From contig DCCS01000002.1 in the NCBI GenBank assembly GCA_002316015.1, positions 6,955-22,589 on the forward strand: a stretch of 15,635 nt of DNA, written 5' to 3'. The notes under the pieces are model-generated. The model saw nothing but the letters and a program-made list of their open reading frames with translations, did no database searches and was not told the origin of the DNA. This document shows positions 1 through 7,413 of this stretch, in pieces (the stretch's first letter is position 1; every line of letters begins with the position of its first letter). This DNA is from Prevotellaceae bacterium UBA1075 (GTDB lineage Bacteria; Bacteroidota; Bacteroidia; Bacteroidales; Bacteroidaceae). The position numbers and the translations under genes are program-made.

Positions 1-88
1 CAGTTGCTCAGTTTCTTTGCAGTTATTGCTCAGTTTCTTTGTTTCTTTGCAGTCATTGCTCAGTTGCTCGGTTTCTTTGCAGTCAGTG
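1..88. repeat. 30-bp tandem repeat at the left edge
   Basis: The 12-mer TTTCTTTGCAGT recurs at 12, 42 and 72, an exact 30-bp period. Units 12-41 and 42-71 differ at several positions, a third unit is cut short at about 88, and 1-11 matches the end of a preceding unit. The array therefore probably continues to the left of the window. No spacer/repeat structure of a CRISPR type is present. Function unknown. Confidence 0.75.
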
Positions 89-114
89 TACAACTTTTAT
101 TTTATTCTGTAAAA

Positions 115-200
115 GCGGGCTGAAAGCCCAATGTGTGTACATAGCCCAGGGCAACGCCCTGGGGTCCCCGTAAGCAGCAATGTTTCGCCCTGAAAGGGCA
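115..200. repeat. Cluster of three short hairpins (REP-like)
   Basis: Three perfect hairpins follow one another: 117-129 (GGGCT, loop GAA, AGCCC), 145-163 (CCCAGGGC, loop AAC, GCCCTGGG) and 187-199 (GCCCT, loop GAA, AGGGC). They sit directly after the stop codon of the minus-strand barrel gene, so on that strand they may also stop transcription or protect the mRNA end, although no clear T-run follows. The pattern of GC-rich stems with GAA loops resembles dispersed extragenic palindromes of Bacteroidota; this family link is from memory and was not searched. Confidence 0.6.
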
Positions 201-218
201 AAAGTAGTACACTGTGTC

Positions 219-998
219 TTAGAACAAATAGTTGAAGCCCAGTGTGCCGTAGATGGGGAAGAGGCTGAAGGTGACGCTTTCGAAGTCGGAGGGGAAGATG
301 CTGTTGAGCCCCCAGCTGAGGTTGGCGGATACGGAGAGGTGCTTGTAGGCCTTAAACTCTCCGCCTACCTGCAGCCCCCAAGCGAAGCGTCGCAGATTGT
401 CTGAAAAGTCGTAGTGTGCGCTGCTTACTTCTGCCTTCTGTCCTGTGGGGTCGATGTTGCGGATGTAGCCATCGTAGGCTTCTCCGCTGAAGTCGCCGTT
501 GATAAGGTAGGAGAAGTAAGGTCCGGCTTGCACTTGCCATCGATCGTTGAAAGCGTAGGTGGCGAGCACGGGGAAAGTGAGGTATTTATTGTTCACCTCC
601 GTCTTGACCTTACCCGTCCAGGCACCGTTGATCTTGCCTGTACCATCGTCGTTGACCGCCTCCATGTGGTAATTCTTTACCGTAGCGTCGGTCTTCATGC
701 CTTTGTTTTCGAAGCGTATGCCGATCATGGTGCCCCAATGTTGGGTGAACTTGCGTTGCACGGCTCCTTCGAGCTGGATGCAGAGTGTGGGGTTGTAGCT
801 ATTGATCTTGCGAATCTCGGCGGGCAGGGGAATGGGCGATGTGCCACCCACGCTCACGCCTGCACCGAGGCGTACGTGCCACCCGCGCAGAGCGGCTTTG
901 ATGAGGTTGGTGTCGGTCTCTTTGGCCTCCTTGACTTTTTGAGCCTGCATGGTACAGCAAGCGAGTGCAAGAGCGAGAAGGGAAAATATCTTTTTCAT
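219..998 (-). CDS. Outer-membrane beta-barrel protein (porin/PorT-like)
   Basis: A 259-residue protein with an N-terminal signal peptide: Lys-Lys, then a hydrophobic core, then a probable signal peptidase I site near MQAQ (residues 17-20). The rest alternates polar and aromatic residues in short strands, with many Gly, Tyr and Phe, and ends in a Phe (GTLGFNYLF), the usual C-terminal signal for barrel insertion by the BAM complex. This fits the small 8-10 strand outer-membrane barrels common in Bacteroidota; the ligand or role cannot be read from the sequence. It lies 34 bp downstream of the PCMD lipoprotein gene on the same strand, so the two are probably one transcript, with this gene last. 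The hairpin cluster at 115-200 follows its stop codon. Confidence 0.8.
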   Translation of the reverse strand: MKKIFSLLALALACCTMQAQKVKEAKETDTNLIKAALRGWHVRLGAGVSVGGTSPIPLPAEIRKINSYNPTLCIQLEGAVQRKFTQHWGTMIGIRFENKGMKTDATVKNYHMEAVNDDGTGKINGAWTGKVKTEVNNKYLTFPVLATYAFNDRWQVQAGPYFSYLINGDFSGEAYDGYIRNIDPTGQKAEVSSAHYDFSDNLRRFAWGLQVGGEFKAYKHLSVSANLSWGLNSIFPSDFESVTFSLFPIYGTLGFNYLF

Positions 999-1032
999 AA
1001 AGTGGAATATCGTGCTTGGGGAGGGGTAGGGG

Positions 1033-2244
1033 TTATTGTTCGTTGATAATCTTGATCTCGTCTACATAGAGCGTAGAACCTACGGCTCCCTTGAAGTAGG
1101 CGCCCTCACGGCTTGAGGTCATCACAACGGCAATGGCATAACCGTTGTCTGCCATACGCTCGAGCGAGAACTCTTTGCCGTTCATGGGTTTGAACTCTTC
1201 CGAGAAGTGAATCCACTCCGAGGCTTCGAGGTCTTCTATTGAGCCTTGGAACTCTATGGGCTTATCAATGCGAGCTATCAACACGATACGATTGGAGGTG
1301 AGCACGTCCTTACCATTAAGTGCTACGAACTTCTTCGTGGGGTCGGCTTCCATCTCCGATTTGCTTGCTATCTCGTAGACCACGGCATAGATGTCGGCTG
1401 TATCGTGGAGTGTGGGTTGCACCTTAAAGTTGGCATTGGTAAATTTTTCGCCAGCCTTGTATTTATAGTAGCCTTCCATGCGGAGGGGCTTCTTTGTCAC
1501 GAGTGGCAGACCAAACTGTGTGGCTTGCAGGGCTTGAGTCTGTCCCATGGCAGCCTTGTTGGCATTGAACGTACCGATAAAGAGGTTACCCGCAGCGATA
1601 GGCATCTTCATCAGGTTCCATCCAGTAGCACGTGTGGTGAGTTTCAGTCCTTTTCCTTGGAAACCCTCATCAATGGCCACGGTGGGATATTCTTGTATTC
1701 CGATATTGTCGCGAGTGAGGTCGTAGCCAGGGTTGCCCGACGACCATATATTGTTTCTTTCGCCCGTAGCGGCATCCATCTCAAACCATTCGTAGAATCG
1801 GTGAGAGGGGTCGAGCTCGAAGTTTTCAAATCCTAAGTTCCACTCTTCGGTGATGATGGGTGGATAGCTGAACATTACTTCATAATCCTTCTTCCATGCG
1901 CCATCTTGCGAGTGTGTGGTGTAGGTCTGTGGGGTATTGAAGTCGCGCATGATGCCATTGCCGTCCACTTCCTGTCCATCTACGTTGGCTGTGATGTGAG
2001 CGCCGGGGGTAAGTGTAAATTTCGGGTCGAACGCGCTGCGGTCGATGTTTCTGTTGGCAAGTGTAAAGGTGACGCGTTGATTTTCGATATTGGGATCGGT
2101 CGACAGGATGCTCCTGTGCTCTTGTAGCCACGTCTCGTCTACTCCCGTGATGTCACACTCCGCGTTGAGCGGTTCGTCCTGTATGCAGGAGTTGAGGGTG
2201 CTGAGGGAGAGGGCTGCGATGAGGAGGGGATGTATGAGTTTCAT
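1033..2244 (-). CDS. PCMD-domain lipoprotein
   Basis: A 403-residue predicted lipoprotein. The first 20 residues form a signal peptide ending in the lipobox LNSC, with Cys20 as the lipidated residue; acidic residues follow soon after (IQDEP), which in Bacteroidota fits export to the outer membrane or surface. Residues about 25-130 look like an Ig-like domain (VTFTLANRNIDRSAFDPKFT). Residues about 135-403 resemble the PCMD family (putative carbohydrate metabolism domain): an EEWNLGFENFEL start, an RMEGYYKYKAGE strand, and an end in LYVDEIKIINE, as in jelly-roll, carbohydrate-binding-like folds. PCMD proteins often sit beside surface or barrel proteins, as here. The substrate is unknown. No TAnnTTTG box was found in the 137 bp upstream, so its promoter is not identified. 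Confidence 0.8.
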   Translation of the reverse strand: MKLIHPLLIAALSLSTLNSCIQDEPLNAECDITGVDETWLQEHRSILSTDPNIENQRVTFTLANRNIDRSAFDPKFTLTPGAHITANVDGQEVDGNGIMRDFNTPQTYTTHSQDGAWKKDYEVMFSYPPIITEEWNLGFENFELDPSHRFYEWFEMDAATGERNNIWSSGNPGYDLTRDNIGIQEYPTVAIDEGFQGKGLKLTTRATGWNLMKMPIAAGNLFIGTFNANKAAMGQTQALQATQFGLPLVTKKPLRMEGYYKYKAGEKFTNANFKVQPTLHDTADIYAVVYEIASKSEMEADPTKKFVALNGKDVLTSNRIVLIARIDKPIEFQGSIEDLEASEWIHFSEEFKPMNGKEFSLERMADNGYAIAVVMTSSREGAYFKGAVGSTLYVDEIKIINEQ

Positions 2245-2381
2245 ATAAATGGGTTTGCTGATTTTTTTGGGGGGGCTTCACGCGGGTGGCGGGGTTTAGT
2301 TCTTGTGGGAGGAGAAATGATGTCGTGGAGAATGCCGTTAGGTTGGCCTGAATGGTTCGTATATCTTTAGATTCAAAGGCA

Positions 2382-2659
2382 TTAACCGAATATATCGGAA
2401 TGGGATCCTGTGTTTGTTAAGAGAAGAATCAACTCGTCATCGTGTTGCTCCCACACAAGTAGCCAGTCAGGCTTTATATGGCATTCCCATTTGCCAGCAT
2501 AGTTTCCTGTAAGCCTATGTTGATGATATTGAAATGGAAGTTGACCCTCGTTGTCAATTAGCAAGTCAATAACTTTAGTCAGTTCTCGCAGTGGCAGGCC
2601 TCGCTTTTCACAACGTTTTAAATCCTTCTTAAACTTTGAGGTGCTTTGATTTTATACAT
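2382..2659 (-). pseudogene. YafQ-like mRNA-interferase toxin, frameshifted after codon 5
   Basis: The natural start is the ATG at 2659-2657, overlapping the antitoxin stop by 8 bp, as is usual for toxin-antitoxin pairs. It reads MYKIK and then, in frame, APQSLRRI and a stop at 2620-2618. Shifting back one base after codon 5 opens a frame to 2382 that gives a 92-residue protein, the length of E. coli YafQ. That frame carries the family's key residues: His in YHQHRLTG, His and Asp-Trp in ECHIKPDWLLVW, and His in TGSHSDIFG (matching E. coli His50, His63, Asp67 and His87). The simplest reading is loss of one A from an AAAA run near 2645-2648. The open part has no ATG; the first usable start would be TTG at 2564, giving 60 residues without the N-terminal helix. 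Either the toxin is dead, or there is a sequencing error. YafQ cleaves mRNA on the ribosome. Confidence 0.75.
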
Positions 2660-2864
2660 GCTTTACCCCCATGTCCTTAAGCATTTCTTCCGCGTTGGTG
2701 TAGGGGCCATATACTCTGCCTTGCTTGATGTCGTCTATGGCTTCTTCAATTCCCGTCTTTTTTATGCGAGAAAGTTTCCAACCGAATTTCTTCGCTAAGT
2801 CTTTTACGAGCTTAAGATCGTCTGCAGGAAATGAAAGGGAGAGCGTTTCTAACGTTGCATCCAT
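2652..2864 (-). CDS. RelB/DinJ-like antitoxin of a YafQ-type pair
   Basis: A 70-residue protein. The N-terminal part (MDATLETLSLSFPADDL) resembles the strand that forms a ribbon-helix-helix dimer; the middle is rich in Lys and helical (KLVKDLAKKFGWKLSR); the C-terminal part (GIEEAIDDIKQGRVYGPYTNAEEML) is the likely toxin-binding helix. Its stop overlaps the toxin start by 8 bp. I chose the ATG at 2864 rather than the in-frame ATG at 2924, because a promoter-like TACCTTTG box lies at 2908-2901, inside the longer version, and the extra residues (MTYFFVPLQAIKQ) do not look like a family start. Antitoxins of this type usually repress their own promoter. With the toxin frameshifted, this may be an orphan that could still neutralise related toxins. 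Confidence 0.75.
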   Translation of the reverse strand: MDATLETLSLSFPADDLKLVKDLAKKFGWKLSRIKKTGIEEAIDDIKQGRVYGPYTNAEEMLKDMGVKHV

Positions 2865-2900
2865 ATATCTTAGAGTTTTTCGTATCTGTTTTATCGCCTG

Positions 2901-2908
2901 CAAAGGTA
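2901..2908 (-). promoter_or_regulatory. Probable -7 box of the antitoxin promoter
   Basis: On the minus strand this reads TACCTTTG, matching the Bacteroidota -7 consensus TAnnTTTG. It is 37 bp before the antitoxin ATG at 2864. No good TTTG -33 box lies 19-21 bp upstream; a TTGAC is only 13 bp away. Confidence 0.5.
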
Positions 2909-3025
2909 CGAAAAAATATGTCAACTCTTCCGGTTTTCTTGATATTCAAGTGATTTGTACCGGTATTTCTTGGGAATACCAGTAATAAGTTTTTGAGTAA
3001 TAAGTAATACATTCTTGCAATATTC

Positions 3026-3443
3026 AAGTATTAAGTATAAAGTATTAAGTATTACATTCTTGCTGAAAGGCTTCTCAATTAGTTCTGTGGGCGACGCGTC
3101 TCGCGTTGGTTTGTCACGCGAGGCTCGATGCCGAAGTGGGGCAAAAGCATTCATTGTCTCTTGCGGTGGCATGGGGCATTGAGCCCCTCGCCACCGCGCC
3201 GAAGCGAGACACTTCGCCCCCACTGCCTATGGGATCACTGTCTGATTAGTGGTGGAGCCGACGCAGGACGCGTCGCCCACAGAACTAATTGGGGGGCTTC
3301 TCTTATTGAGCCGACGCGGGACGCGTCGCCCACAGTAGGCTCTGAAATGACTGGCTGAAAGCTATCTGCAAGAATGTATTACTTATTACTTATTACTTGA
3401 ATTTTGCAAGAATGTAATACTTAATACTTTATACTTAATACTT
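3026..3443. repeat. Intergenic palindromic element A with 38-bp terminal inverted repeats
   Basis: The ends 3026-3063 and 3406-3443 are perfect 38-bp inverted repeats of AT-rich sequence made from AAGTATT-like units, ending in ATTCTTGC. Just outside the left arm and inside the right arm is a second, similar inverted pair (about 2997-3020 and 3367-3400). Between them are GC-rich palindromes with three copies of GACGCGTC (3093, 3267, 3320) and a block, 3111-3231, that is about 96% identical to 10107-10227. No convincing reading frame lies inside and no transposase is encoded, so it resembles a non-autonomous (MITE- or REP-like) element. It sits between the antitoxin promoter and the secDF terminator. 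Confidence 0.75.
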
Positions 3444-3448
3444 AAAAC

Positions 3449-3485
3449 AAAAAAAACTCCCCGCAGACCTATAGTCTGCGAGGAG
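3449..3485 (-). terminator. Rho-independent terminator of secDF
   Basis: On the minus strand, a stem of CTCCTCGCAGAC and GTCTGCGGGGAG with loop TATAG is followed by eight T residues (3456-3449). One base pair in the stem is a T-G wobble. It lies about 50 bp after the secDF stop codon. Confidence 0.9.
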
Positions 3486-3536
3486 AAAATGTATTCCAGT
3501 TTCTAATGAAAACTATATATAAGTATGGCGAAATAC

Positions 3537-6485
3537 TTATTCTTTTACGGGTTCTGCTTCACCCTTTTTCTTGCGGCTCAAGGTGCGGTAAGCGATAGGA
3601 GCGGCAAGGAAGATAGATGAGCAGGTACCGAAGATCACACCCAGGATCATTGCGAAGGCGAATGATCGGATGCTATCACCACCGAGGATGAAGATGCAGA
3701 GGAGCACCAGGAGGGTGGTGGTAGAGGTGATTACGGTACGGGTCAGTGTGCTGTTGAGCGACTCGTTGAAGAGTTCCCATACGTTCTGCTTCGGGTGGAG
3801 CTGGAGGTTTTCACGCATACGGTCGAATACTACCACCTTATCGTTGATAGAGTAACCGATTACGGTCAGGATAGCTCCGATGAAGGTCTGGTCTACTTCG
3901 AGCGAGAAGCCGATCCAGCCCCAGCAGATGGAGAATACGCCCATTACGAGCAGTGTGTCGAAGAAGAGCGCTACTACGCTACCTACGGAGAATGCGATGT
4001 TGCGGAAACGCACGAGGATGTAGATGAAGATGGCTACGAGCGAGAGCAACACGGCGATTACTGCACCGCGGGTCATGTCGGCTGCTACGGTAGGTCCTAC
4101 CTTCTGTGCCGAGATGATGGAGCCACCGGTGTGGTTGTCGCGGTCCTTGAAGGTTGCCTCGTCAGCCTTGATGAGCTTAGCGTCGTGCAGGGCGTCGTAG
4201 ATGAAGTGTTCTACTTCTTGATCGATATTTTCGCTGTCGTCGTCAATGCGGTAGTTGGTCGAGAGGCGTACGGCGTCGTTGCTTGCCGTTGAGATGGCGA
4301 TAGCGGTTACTACGGCGTTGGGATCCTTGGCATTTACCTTGGCCGAAACGGCTTGTTGTACCTGTTCGGGGGTTACGCCCTTCTGTTCGAATTCGATCAC
4401 GTAGTTGCGACCACCGGTGAAGTCGATACCGCTGCTCAGTCCGCGAGTGAAGAGGAAGCCGAGGGCTACCACTGCTGCTACGATGAACACGATGATAGAC
4501 TTCTTGCCCTTCTTCATGAAGTCGATGTGCTTGCCTACGAGGAAGTTTTTCGACATCGGTGTGGTGAAGGTCAGTCCGAGCCACTTATCCTTGTTGAGGA
4601 AGTGTTCGAACACGATGCGGCTCACCCATACTGCGGTGAAGAATGAACATACGATACCGATACCCAGTGTCATGGCGAAACCGCGGATGGGGCCTGTACC
4701 GAAGTTGTAGAGGATTACGGCAGTGATGATAGAGGTGAGGTTGGAGTCGAAGATGGCGGAGAATGCGTTGCCGTAGCCTTCAGCCAGGGCGGTCTTGAGC
4801 ATCTTGCCAGCCTTGAGTTCTTCCTTTGTACGTTCGTAGATCAGCACGTTGGCATCCACTGCCATACCGAGCGAGAGCACCATACCGGCGATACCGCTCA
4901 TGGTCAGAGCTGCCTGGAATGAGGTGAGGATACCGAAGGTGAAGAAGAAGTTGAGGATCAATGCCAGATTGGCCACCATACCGGGTATGAAGCCATAGAA
5001 GCAGCACATGAAGATCATCAGCAGCACGAAGGCTACTACGCAGGCGGTGAAGCCGGCCTGGATTGATGCGGCACCGAGGCTCGGACCTACGGTCTCTTCC
5101 TGTACGATCTTGGTGGGTGCGGGCATCTTACCGCTCTTGAGCACGTTGGCGAGGTCGCGCGTGTCTTCTACGGTGAAGTGGCCAGAGATCTGTGAGTTAC
5201 CACCAGAGATCTCGTTCTGCACCACGGGTGCGCTGTATACGTAGCCATCGAGCACGATTGCCACGCATCGCTTCAGGTTTTTCTTAGTGAGCGAAGCCCA
5301 GTCGCGTGCGCCGTTGGTAGTCATCGTCATGCTCACGATGGGCTGATGGTTTTGGTCGAAGTCGTCTTTAGCGTCGGCTATCACGTCGCCCTGCATAGAG
5401 GGCTGTCCGTTTACGGAGCGGAGGGCATAGAGTTCGAACACGTTGGCCTGCATGCCAGCGGGAGCTTTCACGCCCCATGCCAGATGGAGGTCGGCGGGCA
5501 GTACGGCTTTAGCCTCTGCGCTCTGCAGCATAGCGTTGATGGCTGCTGTGTCGCGAGCGGTGGCATAGCCTACTACGCAGTTTGTGGGGCTCATGCCTTG
5601 TATCTGAGCGAGCTTAGAGAAGAGGGGGTGCTGCTCTTTAGTGCCCTGCTTCTTAGCGGCTTCTGCCTTTGCTGTAGCGGCTTTGGCAGAGTCGGTAGTG
5701 GTGGTGTCGGTGCTTCCTCCCTTGCTCAGACGGGTGTCGAGTGCTTGGAGGCTTGACTGTACTTCCTGCAGGCTGTAGGTCTCCCAGAATTCGAGGTTGG
5801 CGCTACCCTGGAGGAGTTTACGCACACGTTCGGGCTCTTTGATACCCGGCATTTCCACCATGATCTGTCCGATCTGGCCTTTGCCACGAAGGATTTGGAT
5901 GTTGGGCTGTGCCACACCGAAGCGGTCGATACGTGAGCGCACCACCTTGTTGGAGTTTTCCACGGCGGTGTTTACCTCTTCGTTGAGTACCTTCTTTACG
6001 TCGGCGTCGGTCGAGTTGTACGAGATGTTTTTCTCGCCGAGTTTAGCAGCGAAGATGCCGCCGAGCTTGTTTTTGCCAGCCACCTGCTGATAGCTTTCTA
6101 CGAAGGCGTCTACGAAGTCTACGTCGCCCTTCTTAGCCTGGGCTTTAGCTTTGGCATAGGCATCCTTGAACTGAGGGTCGTTAGCGCTTTCGCCAGCGAG
6201 GTTTTTCACCACGTCGGGTACGCTCACCTCGAGCACCACGTTCATACCGCCCTTAAGGTCGAGGCCGAGACCGATCTGCAGTGTTTCGCAGTCTTTGAGG
6301 GTCTTGCCCAGCCATACGGTCTGGTTGCGCATGGAGTCAAGGTAGGCTGCGCCGTCCTTGCCCTGTGCTGTGAGTCGCTCTGCTTCTGATTCGTACTTAT
6401 GCGTAGGGATCGAGAAGCTGAGATACATCAAGCAAATCAAGGAGAGCAACACAGCGATTACTTTAACAAATCCTTTGTTTTGCAT
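3537..6485 (-). CDS. secDF: Protein translocase subunit SecDF (fused)
   Basis: A 982-residue fusion of SecD and SecF, the inner-membrane partners that use the proton gradient to pull proteins out of the SecYEG channel into the periplasm. SecD half: one membrane helix at about 7-27, the LGLDLKGG motif at 73-80, a large periplasmic part to about 470, then a membrane bundle with GMAVDANVLIYER near residue 540. SecF half: membrane helix at about 658-680, GIDFTGG near 687, and VIGYSINDKVVVFDR near 878, followed by the last helices and a charged tail. These are the conserved D and F motifs of the family, and the length is usual for Bacteroidota fusions. A Thr/Ala/Lys-rich linker (about 248-287, with TDTTTTDSAKAATAKAEAAK) lies in the periplasmic part. 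It is transcribed alone, with its own promoter-like box and terminator. Confidence 0.97.
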   Translation of the reverse strand: MQNKGFVKVIAVLLSLICLMYLSFSIPTHKYESEAERLTAQGKDGAAYLDSMRNQTVWLGKTLKDCETLQIGLGLDLKGGMNVVLEVSVPDVVKNLAGESANDPQFKDAYAKAKAQAKKGDVDFVDAFVESYQQVAGKNKLGGIFAAKLGEKNISYNSTDADVKKVLNEEVNTAVENSNKVVRSRIDRFGVAQPNIQILRGKGQIGQIMVEMPGIKEPERVRKLLQGSANLEFWETYSLQEVQSSLQALDTRLSKGGSTDTTTTDSAKAATAKAEAAKKQGTKEQHPLFSKLAQIQGMSPTNCVVGYATARDTAAINAMLQSAEAKAVLPADLHLAWGVKAPAGMQANVFELYALRSVNGQPSMQGDVIADAKDDFDQNHQPIVSMTMTTNGARDWASLTKKNLKRCVAIVLDGYVYSAPVVQNEISGGNSQISGHFTVEDTRDLANVLKSGKMPAPTKIVQEETVGPSLGAASIQAGFTACVVAFVLLMIFMCCFYGFIPGMVANLALILNFFFTFGILTSFQAALTMSGIAGMVLSLGMAVDANVLIYERTKEELKAGKMLKTALAEGYGNAFSAIFDSNLTSIITAVILYNFGTGPIRGFAMTLGIGIVCSFFTAVWVSRIVFEHFLNKDKWLGLTFTTPMSKNFLVGKHIDFMKKGKKSIIVFIVAAVVALGFLFTRGLSSGIDFTGGRNYVIEFEQKGVTPEQVQQAVSAKVNAKDPNAVVTAIAISTASNDAVRLSTNYRIDDDSENIDQEVEHFIYDALHDAKLIKADEATFKDRDNHTGGSIISAQKVGPTVAADMTRGAVIAVLLSLVAIFIYILVRFRNIAFSVGSVVALFFDTLLVMGVFSICWGWIGFSLEVDQTFIGAILTVIGYSINDKVVVFDRMRENLQLHPKQNVWELFNESLNSTLTRTVITSTTTLLVLLCIFILGGDSIRSFAFAMILGVIFGTCSSIFLAAPIAYRTLSRKKKGEAEPVKE

Positions 6486-6597
6486 TGTTTGATTGTGTAT
6501 TTATTGTTTTGTTTTGATATTATTTTTCGTCTCCTGCGGAGTGCTAATGTGGTTAACTTCAGGGTATAGTTCACCCATGTTCACATTGTTTAGCGTG

Positions 6598-6605
6598 CAA
6601 ATATA
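6598..6605 (-). promoter_or_regulatory. Probable -7 box of the secDF promoter
   Basis: On the minus strand this reads TATATTTG, fitting TAnnTTTG. It implies a leader of roughly 105 bases before the secDF ATG at 6485. No clear -33 TTTG is seen. The leader is AT-rich next to the start codon and has no Shine-Dalgarno sequence, as is usual in the phylum. It also holds two GTTCAC direct repeats (plus strand, about 6570-6585) of unknown meaning. Confidence 0.5.
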
Positions 6606-6688
6606 CACGATTTTTTTTGAAACTTAGGGCTTTTCCCGTGCTTTTCTCTTTTTCGCGTGTTTTTTAGGGAGAAAAGGGGGAAATTTGG

Positions 6689-6967
6689 ATTAAGTATTAA
6701 GTATAAAGTATTAAGTATTACATTGTGGGGCAAGGGGGTTTCTCAGAGTCTACTGGGGGCGACGCGTCCTCGCGTCGGCATGAGCAAGAAAGCCTCTATT
6801 TACTATTGTGGGGCATTCCCTCTCTCGCCGACGCGGGGACGCGTCGCCCCCAGTATAGGCTGAAAATCTCTTGACCGCTCGATGCGCCGACGCGGGACGC
6901 GTCGCCCCCAGAACTAAGTGAAACGCGCCAGGCTGTAATACTTAATACTTTAATACTTAATACTTAA
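6689..6967. repeat. Intergenic palindromic element B
   Basis: The left end 6689-6722 and right end 6934-6967 are inverted copies of the AAGTATT-type AT-rich end seen in element A, differing mainly by one inserted base in the right copy. The core has three GACGCGTC palindromes (6761, 6838, 6896) inside GC-rich inverted repeats. A segment at about 6858-6911 is shared with element C (about 8214-8269): GCTGAAAA, then CTCTTG, CCGCTCGATGCGCCGACGCG and GACGCGTCGCCC. It lies between the secDF promoter and the amidase terminator and has no coding potential that I can support. Confidence 0.7.
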
Positions 6968-7010
6968 AAATTACAGGGCTGAATCCCACACATGGGATTC
7001 AGCCCTGTAA
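6966..7010 (-). terminator. Rho-independent terminator of the HU/amidase operon
   Basis: A perfect 18-bp inverted repeat (6971-6988 and 6993-7010) with a four-base loop starts one base after the amidase stop codon. On the minus strand it is followed by TTTTT (6970-6966). The stem includes the sequence AGGGCTGAATCCCA. Confidence 0.9.
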
Positions 7011-7011
7011 T

Positions 7012-7413
7012 TTAAAGTTCCGTCTTCACATTGAAGCAAGGGCAGGCCTTTGCAGCGAAGTTGTTATGTCCGAAGGTGTGAGCTTTTGGGTAGAGGGCTT
7101 CGAATAGGCCCACCACCTGTCGTAGTGCTGTGCGTTGGGCGGGGGTGCGTGTGTCCTTGGGCTTAACGCCTGTGGAGTCGAGTCCGCCCACGTAGCATAT
7201 ACCGATGCTTTGTGCGTTGTGGCCTCGGCAGTGTGCTCCCACTTGGTCTATTGGGCGTCCGGGGTGGATGGTGCCGTCGCGGTAGACTATCACGTGGTAG
7301 CCCACGTCCGCAAAGCCCTGTTCCTTGTGCCAGCGGCGGATATCCTCTACGGTGAAATCCTTGCCTTCGGGTGTTGCTGTGCAGTGTACGATGATTTCAT
7401 TGATCCGTCGCAT
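7012..7413 (-). CDS. N-acetylmuramoyl-L-alanine amidase (T7 lysozyme-like, amidase_2)
   Basis: A 133-residue zinc amidase that cuts the bond between N-acetylmuramic acid and L-alanine in peptidoglycan. The expected active-site residues are visible: His10 in VHCTAT, Tyr39 in VGYHVIV, His116 in FGHNNF, and Lys122 with Cys124 in AAKACPCF. By comparison with T7 lysozyme, His10, His116 and Cys124 bind zinc, and Tyr39 and Lys122 act in catalysis. There is no signal peptide or membrane segment, so it is either cytoplasmic, exported in another way, or of phage origin. Its ATG overlaps the stop of the HU-like gene (TAATG), so the two are translated together. HU-like and amidase pairs of this kind recur in Bacteroidales genomes, to my knowledge; their joint role is not established. 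Here the pair has no phage neighbours. Confidence 0.92.
   Translation of the reverse strand: MRRINEIIVHCTATPEGKDFTVEDIRRWHKEQGFADVGYHVIVYRDGTIHPGRPIDQVGAHCRGHNAQSIGICYVGGLDSTGVKPKDTRTPAQRTALRQVVGLFEALYPKAHTFGHNNFAAKACPCFNVKTEL

Noticed and set aside
1..88. CRISPR array
   Set aside because: The repeats are directly adjacent with no unique spacers, and no cas genes are present.
2640..2660. Programmed -1 frameshift in the toxin
   Set aside because: The site is not a classical X-XXY-YYZ slippery heptamer, and I saw no obvious downstream stem or pseudoknot. A lost base or a sequence error is simpler, but it is not excluded.
2652..2924. Longer antitoxin form starting at 2924
   Set aside because: The TACCTTTG promoter-like box lies inside it, and the ATG at 2864 gives the normal family length.
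2921..3358. Open frames within element A on both strands
   Set aside because: They run through palindromic repeat sequence, and the near-identical copy in element D is not preserved as a protein. No start signals or known domains.
6568..6586. GTTCAC direct repeats in the secDF leader as the same operator as at 7986-8004
   Set aside because: The six-base match is short, in direct rather than inverted order, and could be chance.
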